NCBI RefSeq assembly: GCF_023910635.1
Contig: NZ_JAAVVZ010000002.1
Coordinates: forward strand, 186,001 to 250,000
DNA from: Sphingorhabdus sp.
GTDB taxonomy: Bacteria; Pseudomonadota; Alphaproteobacteria; Sphingomonadales; Sphingomonadaceae
Direction: 5' to 3'
DNA: 64,000 bases
Shown here: positions 27,801 through 35,501 of the stretch, one piece after another
Layout of the letters: each line of letters starts with the position of its first letter
Position numbering within the stretch: the first letter of the stretch is position 1
Made by a program: the position numbers and the translations under genes
The notes under the pieces: generated by a model
The model's input: the letters and a program-made list of their open reading frames with translations, nothing else
What the model was told of the DNA's origin: nothing
Databases searched by the model: none

Positions 27801-29023
27801 CTGGCAACATCGGCGTTGCGGCTGATTTTTCGGGGAGGGTGCAGACCCCGATATTGACGGGCGTCGTCCGCGCCAATGACCTTGTGTATGAAAATGACAG
27901 CTATGGCACGCGATTGACCGATTTGCGTGTGCGGGGCGTATTCACAAATGACCAGTTGGAAGTCACAGAGCTGAGCGCAAAGGCGGGCGATGGGACAGTG
28001 ACGGGCAAAGGCATCGTCAACTTAAGCGCGGCCAAGGGCTTTCCTGTGCAACTTAACCTCGACCTCGACCGCGCCCGCGTTGCGCGCAGCGAATTGATTT
28101 CGACAACTGCGACTGGCCGGATCAGCGTCACCAACACGCCCGACGGCGCGGCCTTGATTAGTGGCACATTGCGTCTGCCAGAAACGCGGTTCAAGATTAT
28201 CAGGCAAGGCGCGGCCAAGGTGGCAACCTTAACCGGCGTTCGCCGCAAGGCGCCAACGGGCCGCGCGCGTGTGTCCGGCGATGCCGATGCGATCAGCAGT
28301 CTTCCAAGCAATTGGAAACTCGACATCCGGCTGGAGGCCCCCGACGAATTATATGTGAGCGGCATGGGACTAGAGTCCGAATGGGGGGCAAGTTTGCGGA
28401 TCACAGGGACCAGCGATGCACCATTGATTTCGGGCGATATGGGACTTGTGCGCGGTACGCTTGGCTTTGCAGGCCGATCCTTTGAACTGGAAAGCGGACG
28501 CATTTCCTTCAACGGCGGGCCTGCAAGCAATCCATCCATCAGCGTGACGGCCGCAAGCTCGGTTGATGGGACGACGGTGCGCGTGAATATTGCCGGTACC
28601 GGTCAAAATCCTGCGATTAGCTTTAGTTCAACGCCTGCCTTGCCGCAGGATGAAATCATGGCGCGGATCTTGTTTGGAAACTCCATCGCCGAATTGTCTG
28701 CTATTCAGGCGGTCCAGCTTGCAGGGTCACTCAACAGCTTGCGCGGCGGGTCGGGCGGGCTAAATCCGCTTGGGGTGCTGCAATCGGCGACGGGTCTTGA
28801 CCGCTTGCGCCTGTTGAATGCAGATGCGAATAGCGGGCGCGAAACGGCGGTTGCATTCGGCCAATATATTACCAATGACGTCTATGTCGAAATCGTAACT
28901 GACGCCCGCGGCTATACCGCAACGCAATTGGAAATCAGTCTGACCCGCGCGCTTTCCGTGCTTAGCCAGATTGGCACCAGCGGGACATCGAACGTCAATG
29001 TTCGGTATAAAAAGGATTATTGA
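24863..29023 (+). CDS. tamB: TamB, translocation and assembly module protein (DUF490)
   Basis: This 1386-residue periplasm-spanning protein has one N-terminal membrane anchor (about residues 5-28), then very long beta-rich AsmA/DUF490 repeats, and the conserved C-terminal domain (ALPQDEIMARILFGNSIAEL, then TALSVLSQIGT-like ending). It belongs to the bridge-like proteins thought to carry lipids or help barrel assembly between the membranes. The length is typical for the family. It starts on the last base of the tamA stop and its own stop overlaps the next lipoprotein gene (TGATG). Confidence 0.94.
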   Translation: MVWRRVAIGVAAVAALMLAIVMGSYVWLDSQSGRNFVARQIAAFEMENGLNIRIGKINGSIYGHAVLSDVRFRDPKGEFARAPEIRLDWNPLSYFSRGIAINALTAKELKLSRLPALRIVPDRGDPLLPDLDINIERLQVDRIVFAKAITGETQVASLSGKVKIADRRAIIDATAGSLRGDRIVLKLDAVPDDNRFDVDLKLDAPAKGLVAGLVGREVPMTASLTGRGSWRKWDGALTAQLASEDVADLALTAREGTFTIKGTAALAKVLADSLLMRALSPVAMLDMATSFDNRVAKITGSIRSAAVAVDADGVADLGEGSFDDLALDFRILRPSIIGSNVSGANIRGRALLNGAFVGPTVAYSASAGRLAFDATAFEDVTVTGEMQAKADRFIIPVNATARRVTGVNQIAGGLLTNVRVNGDIAIADGRVLSDNLKIRSDRINAKALLVGDIDKGVYTTALDGKVDGFQVNSVGLFNVVADVDVETTRGRGYALVGTVKARSTKLFSQGFQNFLGGQMFVNAGIRYGTNGILRITRATLVSPLFRLNSGDGTYVMDGGRIMFNGRGYSNQYGPVLVGMTGTFDRPEYRITATNPGFGIGMSNVVGIVTASPRGYAIAMTGSTDYGPISGDVDVLSGKGPLTMDILRGNFAGIDLTGRIRQAASGPFVGTLKGAGSGFDGTIALSAQGKFQRVGIDAVALNARLSGERKLAIGRGIINADIILYDSPQVIADVQVENAVVNDISIAAARAKLDYRAGIGTAQILAEGRSQVPFRLAANAHFTPQLWRIAAKGRANGVNFATDGPVRIVPRRNGYDILPSNIKVADGSLRIAGSYGDALVLQSRFDKVDIAVLDPLLPGLGLGGRVSGSLDWSQASLAAFPNADARLEISRFARTYLGSRSQPVDISFVARLLPTGGNARFIIRRRGAAVGRMQIDLTPLPPGNARWTERLLAAPLSGGIRYNGPADTLFSLAGLADQSLTGNIGVAADFSGRVQTPILTGVVRANDLVYENDSYGTRLTDLRVRGVFTNDQLEVTELSAKAGDGTVTGKGIVNLSAAKGFPVQLNLDLDRARVARSELISTTATGRISVTNTPDGAALISGTLRLPETRFKIIRQGAAKVATLTGVRRKAPTGRARVSGDADAISSLPSNWKLDIRLEAPDELYVSGMGLESEWGASLRITGTSDAPLISGDMGLVRGTLGFAGRSFELESGRISFNGGPASNPSISVTAASSVDGTTVRVNIAGTGQNPAISFSSTPALPQDEIMARILFGNSIAELSAIQAVQLAGSLNSLRGGSGGLNPLGVLQSATGLDRLRLLNADANSGRETAVAFGQYITNDVYVEIVTDARGYTATQLEISLTRALSVLSQIGTSGTSNVNVRYKKDY

Positions 29024-29208
29024 TGCGCCGATTCCTGTGTTTACTCACTCTGACCGTATCTTGCCTGCTGGCGGCGGGGTGTCAGCAGGATTTCAACACG
29101 CAATATGCGGAGACGGAGCGCAAGGTAAAAGCGGCTGAAGCAAAAATCGATGGTGAAATGGCAAAGGAAGCCAAGCGCGAACCGGGTGAAAATGGTAATT
29201 CGGATTAA
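29023..29208 (+). CDS. Small lipoprotein, hypothetical
   Basis: This 61-residue protein has a lipoprotein signal peptide with lipobox LAAGC (Cys near residue 21), then a short charged, coiled-coil-like tail (AETERKVKAAEAKIDGEMAKEAKR). I do not recognise the family. Its ATG overlaps the tamB stop as TGATG, so it is made with the TAM proteins and may be an accessory to them; this is inferred only from position. Confidence 0.75.
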   Translation: MRRFLCLLTLTVSCLLAAGCQQDFNTQYAETERKVKAAEAKIDGEMAKEAKREPGENGNSD

Positions 29209-29264
29209 TGCCTTTGCTTTTGGGGCGACGCCCCCTTCACTTTCTGTGTAACCAGCCCTAACAG

Positions 29265-29942
29265 ATGCAAATGTGGCAACTCCATCAATATCCGCTCTGT
29301 CCCTTTTCGCGCAAAGTGCGTCTGCTGCTTGGCGAAAAAGGCGTGCCATACAGCTTGGTGCGTGAGAATCCGTGGGAACAGCGCGACGAATTTGTGCAAA
29401 TGAACCCAGCGGGCCGAACGCCCGTAATGCGCGATTCCGAACGCAATATTACTTTGTCCGATTCGGTGGCGATATCGGAATATATTGACGAAACTGTTCC
29501 AACGAACCCGATGATCAGCGGCACCGCGCAATATCGCGCCGAGATTCGTCGCCTTGTGTCTTGGTTCGACGAACAATTTTATGGCGACGTGACTCAGCCG
29601 CTTTTGCATGAACGCATGAAGAAGCGACTGATTGATCGTCAGCCGCCCGAAGCCAAAGTACTACGCGAAGCGATGAAGTTGGCGAACGGCCATCTCGATT
29701 ATATCGACTATCTCATCGACCATCGCGCGTGGCTGGCGGGTTCAACAATGACGATGGCTGATCTGGCTGCAGCGGCACAGATTTCGGTAGCTGACTATCT
29801 TGGCGGCATTGATTGGAATGGGCATGAGCAGACCAAGGCATGGTACGCCATGTTTAAATCGCGGCCCAGTTTTAGGCCCTTGCTATCCGAACGGATGGAA
29901 GTCATCGCGCCACCCAAGCATTATGAACAGGTCGATTTCTAG
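29265..29942 (+). CDS. Glutathione S-transferase family protein
   Basis: This 225-residue cytosolic GST has an N-terminal thioredoxin fold (YPLCPFSRKVRLLLGEKGVPY, NPAGRTPVM, DSVAISEYIDE) and a helical C-terminal domain with GSTMTMADLAAAAQISVADYLGG. It resembles the beta-like GSTs common in sphingomonads; the substrate is unknown. ATG 29265 and 29271 are both possible starts. The stop codon TAG is formed by the first three bases of the repeat element that begins at 29940, so the element is fused exactly to the end of this gene. Confidence 0.9.
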   Translation: MQMWQLHQYPLCPFSRKVRLLLGEKGVPYSLVRENPWEQRDEFVQMNPAGRTPVMRDSERNITLSDSVAISEYIDETVPTNPMISGTAQYRAEIRRLVSWFDEQFYGDVTQPLLHERMKKRLIDRQPPEAKVLREAMKLANGHLDYIDYLIDHRAWLAGSTMTMADLAAAAQISVADYLGGIDWNGHEQTKAWYAMFKSRPSFRPLLSERMEVIAPPKHYEQVDF

Positions 29943-30206
29943 GGTCAGGACCACTTAAATCCACCTTCGCGGTTTGAGGCCATACTGTTCAGTGCAAGGC
30001 GGCAAGCGCAGGGCTTAGTGGTTCTAAGTCTAGCTTTGCCAACGCGGCAATGGACAGTATGGGTCAAATCCGAAGGACGCCAAAATGGCTTCGATCTCGA
30101 AACAAAATGCCCTTGCAGGCAGAATGACTGCCTGCGGCGGCCATTCTCCTTCGATATCTTTGCCATTTTGACGCCGCGAAGGTGGATTTAAGTGGTCCTG
30201 ACCCTA
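29940..30206. mobile_element. Structured repeat element, copy A (33-bp perfect terminal inverted repeats)
   Basis: The ends at 29940-29972 and 30174-30206 are perfect 33-base inverted repeats (outer part TAGGGTCAGGACCACTTAAA). The interior folds further: CCATACTG (near 29980) can pair with CAGTATGG (near 30056). No transposase is encoded. Copy B at 51992-52198 has the same design in the opposite orientation. Copy A carries about 57 extra bases near its right end, including a TTGCAGGCAG/CTGCCTGC hairpin. Nearby 30248-30268 is a single separate end fragment. Confidence 0.8.
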
Positions 30207-30247
30207 AGTCCGGAAAACGCCCGACTCTTCGACTGTTTCTTGCGCGC

Positions 30248-30268
30248 TTTAAGTGGTCCTGACCCTAA
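30248..30268. repeat. Solo end fragment of the TAGGGTCAGGACC element
   Basis: TTTAAGTGGTCCTGACCCTA matches the right end of copy A 42 bases earlier. It suggests a second, mostly lost copy beside the first. Confidence 0.7.
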
Positions 30269-30286
30269 GGATAACGTCAAATTAGA

Positions 30287-30305
30287 TATACCAACCGTTG
30301 GTATA
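30287..30305. promoter_or_regulatory. Perfect 19-base palindrome of unknown role upstream of comM
   Basis: TATACCAACCGTTGGTATA has two perfect 9-base arms around one central base. It has the look of a repressor operator (TetR, MarR or similar), but no regulator gene is adjacent and the next gene (comM) begins 130 bases on. Confidence 0.4.
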
Positions 30306-30434
30306 CTAACCGGCAGCAGTTGCCATTGGAGCCGTTCGCGGCGCATTGGGTCTTATCGACCTCTGGACCGGTCGACCGGACCTCCGCTGAAACGATATCC
30401 CAGTGCGGCGGAGGTCCAACCTTGGGGACATTAT

Positions 30435-31943
30435 ATGGTGTCGATTGTTTCCACAGTCGCGTATCTCGGCTTGGAAGCCCGCAGCGTAGAAGTCCAATGC
30501 CAAGTCGCGCCAGGTATGGTAAGCTTCGCCGTTGTGGGTCTTCCCGACAAGGCTGTCGCCGAGAGCCGCGAGCGGGTTCGCGCCGCAATCTCTGCGCTGG
30601 GTCTGGCATTGCCGCCCAAGCGGATCACCATCAATCTCTCACCTGCTGACCTACCCAAAGAGGGCTCGCATTATGACTTGCCAATTGCTTTGGCATTACT
30701 CGGTGCAATGGGTTTGGTGGATGCAGAGGCGTTAGCGCAATTTGTTGTGGTCGGTGAGCTAGGTTTGGATGGCAGGGTGGCGGCATCACCTGGCGTGCTT
30801 TTGGCGGCGCTACATGCCTCGTCACGCGGGCTCGGGCTGATATGTCCGGCGATGCAAGGGTCAGAGGCGGCTTGGGCTGGTGAAATCGAAGTCGTGGCCG
30901 CACCCGACTTACTGGGCTTGCTGAACCATCTAAAAGGGCAATCCTTGCTGCGCCCGCCTGAGCCAGGGCGCGCCGCGCCGCGCCAAACGGGCCCTGATCT
31001 GAAAATGGTAAAGGGGCAAGAGACCGCAAAGCGCGCGCTGGAGATTGCCGCCGCTGGCGGTCACAATTTGGCGATGGTTGGCCCACCGGGCGCGGGTAAG
31101 TCGCTATTGGCCTCGTGTTTGCCGGGCATCCTGCCGGAGCTTTCGCCCGCAGAAGCATTGGAAGTGTCCATGATTGCATCCGTCGCCGGATCTTTGGATG
31201 GTGGACGCTTATTGCGGACACGTCCGTTCCGTGCACCGCATCATAGCGCGTCCATGCCAGCCTTGGTCGGGGGCGGTCTGCGCATTCGTCCGGGCGAAGT
31301 CAGCCTTGCGCATCTGGGTGTCCTGTTCCTCGACGAACTGCCCGAATTCCAGCGTGGCGTGCTCGACAGTTTGCGACAGCCCTTGGAAACCGGCGAAGTC
31401 AGCGTCGCACGGGCCAACAGCCATGTGACTTTCCCCGCCAACGTCCAATTGGTCGCTGCGATGAACCCTTGCCGCTGCGGGCATCTTGGCGACGCTGCTT
31501 TGGCATGTAGCCGGGCGCCGCGTTGCGCTGCGGACTATCAGGCGAAGATATCGGGGCCCTTGCTTGACCGGATCGATCTGCATGTCGATGTGCAGGCCGT
31601 CCGCGCCGCAGACTTGGTCCTTCCGCCCCCCGCCGAAGGTTCGGCTGAGGTGGCCGCAAGGGTGCAGGCCGCGCGTTTCCTGCAAAGCGCACGGCTGCAA
31701 GGCACGGACTTGCGAACCAATGCAGATCTTGATGGCGATACACTTGCAGAATTTGCCACGCCGGACGCAGCGGGGCAGAAGTTACTGGCCCAAGCGGCAG
31801 AAGCGATGCGCCTATCGGCGCGCGGCTACACACGCATATTGCGCGTTGCCCGCACCATTGCGGATTTGGCTAACGTCACTGACGTTGGCCGCATCCACAT
31901 TGCCGAGGCACTGAGCTACCGAAGGCAGCCCCCACGCAACTGA
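30435..31943 (+). CDS. comM: YifB/ComM family Mg-chelatase-like AAA+ ATPase
   Basis: This 502-residue AAA+ protein has an N-terminal Lon-like domain (VQCQVAPGMVSFAVVGLPDKAV, LSPADLPKEGSHYDLPIALALL), Walker A GPPGAGKSLL (about 230), Walker B FLDELPEF, the Mg-chelatase block AMNPCRCGHLGD and a C-terminal YTRILRVARTIADL domain. ComM is a hexameric helicase aiding branch migration during natural transformation; here this is family knowledge. The open frame continues upstream to 30192 through the repeat element, but the family start MVSIVSTVAYLGLEA is at 30435, behind GGGGACA. Confidence 0.95.
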   Translation: MVSIVSTVAYLGLEARSVEVQCQVAPGMVSFAVVGLPDKAVAESRERVRAAISALGLALPPKRITINLSPADLPKEGSHYDLPIALALLGAMGLVDAEALAQFVVVGELGLDGRVAASPGVLLAALHASSRGLGLICPAMQGSEAAWAGEIEVVAAPDLLGLLNHLKGQSLLRPPEPGRAAPRQTGPDLKMVKGQETAKRALEIAAAGGHNLAMVGPPGAGKSLLASCLPGILPELSPAEALEVSMIASVAGSLDGGRLLRTRPFRAPHHSASMPALVGGGLRIRPGEVSLAHLGVLFLDELPEFQRGVLDSLRQPLETGEVSVARANSHVTFPANVQLVAAMNPCRCGHLGDAALACSRAPRCAADYQAKISGPLLDRIDLHVDVQAVRAADLVLPPPAEGSAEVAARVQAARFLQSARLQGTDLRTNADLDGDTLAEFATPDAAGQKLLAQAAEAMRLSARGYTRILRVARTIADLANVTDVGRIHIAEALSYRRQPPRN

Positions 31944-32006
31944 GCAGCAATGTGGGGCGGGCCTTGCATTAATCATGAAGTGATTCAAAGGGCGCCTAAG
32001 GCCAAT

Positions 32007-32092
32007 TGGTGCGGATGGCGGGACTCGAACCCGCACGCCCAGAAGGACAACAGATTTTAAGTCTGTAGCGTCTACCATTCCGCCACATCCGC
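32007..32092 (-). tRNA. tRNA-Leu (anticodon TAA)
   Basis: On the minus strand an 86-base class II tRNA folds with acceptor GCGGATG/CATCCGC, D-arm, anticodon loop ACTTAAAAT (anticodon TAA), a long variable arm, T-arm GGTTCGAGTCC and an encoded CCA. It lies 57 bases after the ihfB stop. No integrase or att-like duplication is seen beside it. Confidence 0.95.
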
Positions 32093-32149
32093 TTAGCCAT
32101 GCGCAGACAGCATTACGCCCGCAGGGTCAAGTGCCTTTGCACAAACGGG

Positions 32150-32428
32150 TTATTTGTTGAGGCTTTCGCGGACCTCTTTGCCCGGTTTGAAATAGGGTAC
32201 GCGCTTCGATGGCACTTCGACCGATGCGCCGGTGCGCGGGTTGCGGCCCTTGCGTGGGCTGCGGGCGCGGGTCGAAAAAGCGCCAAAACCGCGTAATTCA
32301 ACACGCCCACCATCGGAAAGACGTTGAATGATCTGGTTGAAAAACAGATCGACGATCTTTTCGATTTCCTCTGTTTTGAGCTCCAGATTCTCGGCTTCAA
32401 GCTTTTTGATCAACTCGGAACGGATCAT
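32150..32428 (-). CDS. ihfB: Integration host factor subunit beta
   Basis: This 92-residue DNA-bending protein of the HU/IHF family has the beta-arm region [20 protein letters not shown] and the signature [27 protein letters not shown]-like C-terminal part (actual KEVRESLNK). The N-terminus [10 protein letters not shown] matches IhfB rather than IhfA or HU. It follows rpsA on the same strand, the classical aroA-cmk-rpsA-ihfB order, but is separated from rpsA by a terminator. Confidence 0.94.
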   Translation of the reverse strand: [92 protein letters not shown]

Positions 32429-32572
32429 ATTGTGTCCCTCTCTTACGGTTTTTTAATGCGACGCAGCGCGATTATCAAAGTTCACGTTACAAAGCTTTAC
32501 AATAATTTCGTGACGTTGCCATAAATTTTTCATTATTACAACGGTCTTCCAATCATTTCGTGCCAAAAGCAT

Positions 32573-32608
32573 AAAAAAACCCGCTCCTCTTGCAAGGAGC
32601 AGGTTTTT
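32573..32608 (-). terminator. Intrinsic terminator of rpsA
   Basis: On the minus strand AACCTGCTCC, loop, GGAGCGGGTT forms a stem with one wobble pair, followed by seven T residues. It begins 36 bases after the rpsA stop, so ihfB needs its own promoter. Confidence 0.85.
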
Positions 32609-32643
32609 ATTACGGCATTTTGGATGATAGCTTTAACCGAAGC

Positions 32644-34350
32644 TTACTTCTTCACGCCCTTGAGTGCTTCACCCAAGATGTCGCCAAGCGATGCGCCGGA
32701 ATCGGACGAACCATATTGCTCAACGGCTTGCTTTTCTTCGGCCAGTTGGAGCGCCTTGACCGAGAAGTTCGGCTTTTTCGAGCGGTCGAAACCGGTGACC
32801 ATCGCATCAAACTTCTGACCAACCTGAAAGCGGTCGGGACGTTGCTCGTCACGGTCACGGCCAAGGTCGGCGCGCTTGATGAAGCCAGTTGCACCATCTT
32901 CGCCCGCTTGCACTTCAAGTCCGCCATCGCGCACTTCAAGAACGGTCACGGTGGTGGTGCCACCCTTCTTCAGGCCGCTTGCCGAAGCAGCGCCGGCTGC
33001 CGATGGTGCACCCTTTTCAAGCTGCTTGATGCCAAGCGAAATGCGCTCTTTCTCGGCGTCAATGTCGAGAACGATTGCCTTGACGGTTTCGCCCTTGCGG
33101 TGAAGGTGCAGGGCCTCTTCGCCGGTGATGCCCCAGGCGATGTCGGACATGTGGACCATGCCGTCAACGTCGCCGTCCAGACCAATGAAGAGACCAAATT
33201 CGGTCGCATTCTTGACTTCGCCTTCAACGGTCGAACCAACTGGGAACTTGTCCGCGAACGATGCCCATGGATTGTCGTGCGCTTGCTTGAGGCCAAGCGA
33301 AATGCGGCGTTTCTCCATGTCGATGTCGAGAACGACAACGTCGACTTCTTGTGAGGTCGAAACGATTTTGCCCGGGTGCACGTTCTTTTTTGTCCATGAC
33401 ATTTCCGAAACATGGACCAGACCTTCGATACCGGCTTCGAGTTCGATGAACGCACCATATTCGGTGATGTTCGTGACTGAACCCTTGAGCTTTGTACCGA
33501 CTGGGTACTTGGCAACCGCTGCATCCCAAGGATCGCTTTCCAGCTGCTTCATGCCCAGGCTGATGCGCTGCGTGTCCTTGTTGATACGCACGATCTGAAC
33601 CTTGACGGTATCACCAATGTTGATGACTTCGCTTGGGTGGTTGATACGCTTGTAGCTGATGTCCGTGACGTGGAGCAGGCCATCAATGCCGCCCAGGTCA
33701 ACGAACGCACCATAATCGGTGATGTTCTTGACAACGCCGTCGATGATTTGCCCTTCGGCGAGGTTCTGGATGAGGCCAGTGCGCTGCTCTGCGCGGGTTT
33801 CTTCCAATATGGCACGACGCGATACAACGATGTTGCCACGCTTGCGGTCCATTTTAAGGATGACGAATGGTTGGGCGATGTCCATCAATGGCGCAACGTC
33901 GCGCACGGGACGGACGTCAACCTGGCTGCCGGGCAAGAATGCCACTGCGCCGCCCAAATCAACGGTGAACCCACCCTTCACACGGCCAAAGATAACGCCG
34001 TCCACGCGATTGCCCGCGTCGAATTCGCCTTCAAGCACATCCCAAGCGGCTTCGCGACGGGCGCGATCGCGGCTGAGCATGGCTTCGCCGTTCATATTTT
34101 CTACGCGGTCAACGAAGACTTCGACTTCGTCGCCAACCTTCAGGTCGGCTTTTTGGCCGGGCATAGCGAATTCACGCAGCGCCACACGGCCTTCGGATTT
34201 GAGACCCACATCGATGACGGCATGGTCATTGTCGATTGCGGTTACGGTGCCTTTTACGACGCGGCCTTCAAAGCCACCGTCTGCGCCACCAAGTGATTCG
34301 TCGAGAAGTGCCGCGAAATCGTCGCGGGTCGGGTTTGGCGAAGTTGCCAT
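32644..34350 (-). CDS. rpsA: 30S ribosomal protein S1
   Basis: This 568-residue protein has about six S1 RNA-binding repeats (for example GRVKGGFTVDLGGAVAFLPGS, NITDYGAFVDLGGIDGLLHVTDISYKR, NITEYGAFIELEAGIEGLVHVSEMSW). S1 brings mRNA to the small ribosomal subunit. Length and repeat number are normal for alphaproteobacteria. It lies downstream of cmk; the 249-base gap between them holds a palindromic repeat (34481-34572). Confidence 0.97.
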   Translation of the reverse strand: MATSPNPTRDDFAALLDESLGGADGGFEGRVVKGTVTAIDNDHAVIDVGLKSEGRVALREFAMPGQKADLKVGDEVEVFVDRVENMNGEAMLSRDRARREAAWDVLEGEFDAGNRVDGVIFGRVKGGFTVDLGGAVAFLPGSQVDVRPVRDVAPLMDIAQPFVILKMDRKRGNIVVSRRAILEETRAEQRTGLIQNLAEGQIIDGVVKNITDYGAFVDLGGIDGLLHVTDISYKRINHPSEVINIGDTVKVQIVRINKDTQRISLGMKQLESDPWDAAVAKYPVGTKLKGSVTNITEYGAFIELEAGIEGLVHVSEMSWTKKNVHPGKIVSTSQEVDVVVLDIDMEKRRISLGLKQAHDNPWASFADKFPVGSTVEGEVKNATEFGLFIGLDGDVDGMVHMSDIAWGITGEEALHLHRKGETVKAIVLDIDAEKERISLGIKQLEKGAPSAAGAASASGLKKGGTTTVTVLEVRDGGLEVQAGEDGATGFIKRADLGRDRDEQRPDRFQVGQKFDAMVTGFDRSKKPNFSVKALQLAEEKQAVEQYGSSDSGASLGDILGEALKGVKK

Positions 34351-34480
34351 AGGTTAGAGTGTCCTTACGTACATTTTGTCCGGCCAGTCGGTTGGTTCCG
34401 ACGGTCTTTGACCAGAGTTGCCCTGATGCCCGAATAGCAGCAAAGCGTTCAAAAACGGTGCATATCGAACCAAATCACCA

Positions 34481-34572
34481 CGTCATGCTGAACTTGTTTC
34501 AGCATCCATCCATCAACTTAGACCAAGGGTCAGCGAGGCGAAATGGACCCTGAACCAAGTTCAGGGTGACGG
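34481..34572. repeat. Palindromic REP-type repeat, copy 1
   Basis: It starts CGTCATGCTGAACTTGTTTC and ends GAACCAAGTTCAGGGTGACG, two inverted units around a variable centre. Further copies lie at 37468, 38696, 55046 and 55971. This family is widespread between genes in sphingomonads. Confidence 0.85.
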
Positions 34573-34599
34573 TGTGTTCTATCGATACACGCCGGCTAC

Positions 34600-35226
34600 T
34601 TAGCTCTTGCGAAGTTGAGACTCCACCAAAGCAATCGCAGCTTGAACGGCGTCGCCTATAGTCAAATCGCCGGTATCAAGCAATAGCGCGTCTTCCGCCG
34701 GTTTTAACGGCGCATCGGCGCGGCCCGTGTCGCGCGCATCGCGCGCCTGAATGTCGCCGAGGATATGGGCAAATGCGACATCGTTACCGTGCCTTTGCAT
34801 TTCATCATATCGGCGGCGTGCGCGGACCTCTGCGGGCGCGGTGACGAACAGCTTCACGTCAGCATGTGGCGCGATGACCGTCCCGATATCGCGCCCGTCA
34901 AGCAACGCGCCGCCGGGTTGATTGGCAAAGTCCACCTGCCGCTTGTTGAGCGCCGCGCGCACCACGGGGTGGATCGATACCCGGCTAGCTAACCCGCCAA
35001 CTTCTTCGTTCCGCAAGCTGGGGTCATCAAGCAAGCTGTCCGGGAACCCGCATCCCGCCAAAGCGTCCGCCGGGTCGTCGGCGTTACCCTGGTGCAATTG
35101 CACCTGCCGTCCCACCGCGCGGTAGAGCAGGCCCGTATCCAGAAACGGCAACCCAAAATGCGCGGCGAGGGCCTTTGCCAACGTGCCCTTGCCCGAGGCA
35201 GTTGGCCCGTCAACGGCGATGATCAT
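34600..35226 (-). CDS. cmk: Cytidylate kinase
   Basis: This 208-residue kinase converts CMP/dCMP to the diphosphate. It has the P-loop DGPTASGKGT (residues about 6-15), FLDTGLLYR, and DGRDIGTVIAP with the C-terminal RDARDTGRADAPLKPA block. The open frame extends to 35391, but ATG 35226 fits the family start (MIIAVDGP) and overlaps the stop of the upstream small membrane-protein gene (ATGA, 35223-35226). It is part of the aroA-cmk-rpsA cluster. Confidence 0.95.
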   Translation of the reverse strand: MIIAVDGPTASGKGTLAKALAAHFGLPFLDTGLLYRAVGRQVQLHQGNADDPADALAGCGFPDSLLDDPSLRNEEVGGLASRVSIHPVVRAALNKRQVDFANQPGGALLDGRDIGTVIAPHADVKLFVTAPAEVRARRRYDEMQRHGNDVAFAHILGDIQARDARDTGRADAPLKPAEDALLLDTGDLTIGDAVQAAIALVESQLRKS

Positions 35227-35501
35227 TCGGCCGCGCCTGTATCGACACGGTGCTTCATCAGCGCCTTGGTGATGCCAAACAAAGCAATCGCCATCCAGAC
35301 GATTTCCAATACCATTGTCGGCAGATTGAAATTCACCGTCAGCGAAATGGTCAGCAAGGCCGCGCCAAGGAAGTTTGCGACGTTGAACCACAATGCGTTC
35401 ATCTGCGTCGTGAGGTTGCTATACGCAAACGCCGCAACGATGAAGAAGCTCCCGGCAAACCCAATGAGGTCAGCGGCGAAAGGCGATAGATATTCGGTCA
35501 A
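35223..35501 (-). CDS. Small membrane protein (three hydrophobic segments)
   Basis: This 92-residue protein has three predicted membrane segments (about 10-28, 36-56, 60-80), resembling the small CBU_0592-like membrane proteins; the function is unknown. It is embedded between aroA and cmk with 4-base ATGA overlaps at both ends, so it is translationally coupled to both and probably co-regulated. Its placement in this essential operon is worth noting but says nothing direct about its role. Confidence 0.8.
   Translation of the reverse strand: MTEYLSPFAADLIGFAGSFFIVAAFAYSNLTTQMNALWFNVANFLGAALLTISLTVNFNLPTMVLEIVWMAIALFGITKALMKHRVDTGAAE

Noticed and set aside
30192-30434. Long N-terminal extension of the comM frame
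   Set aside because: It runs through the repeat element and matches no family sequence; the standard ComM start lies at 30435.
32007-32092. tRNA-Leu as an integration site
   Set aside because: No integrase, direct repeat of the tRNA end or foreign block lies beside it.
35227-35391. N-terminal extension of cytidylate kinase
   Set aside because: The extension is the out-of-frame copy of the small membrane-protein gene, and the family start fits 35226.
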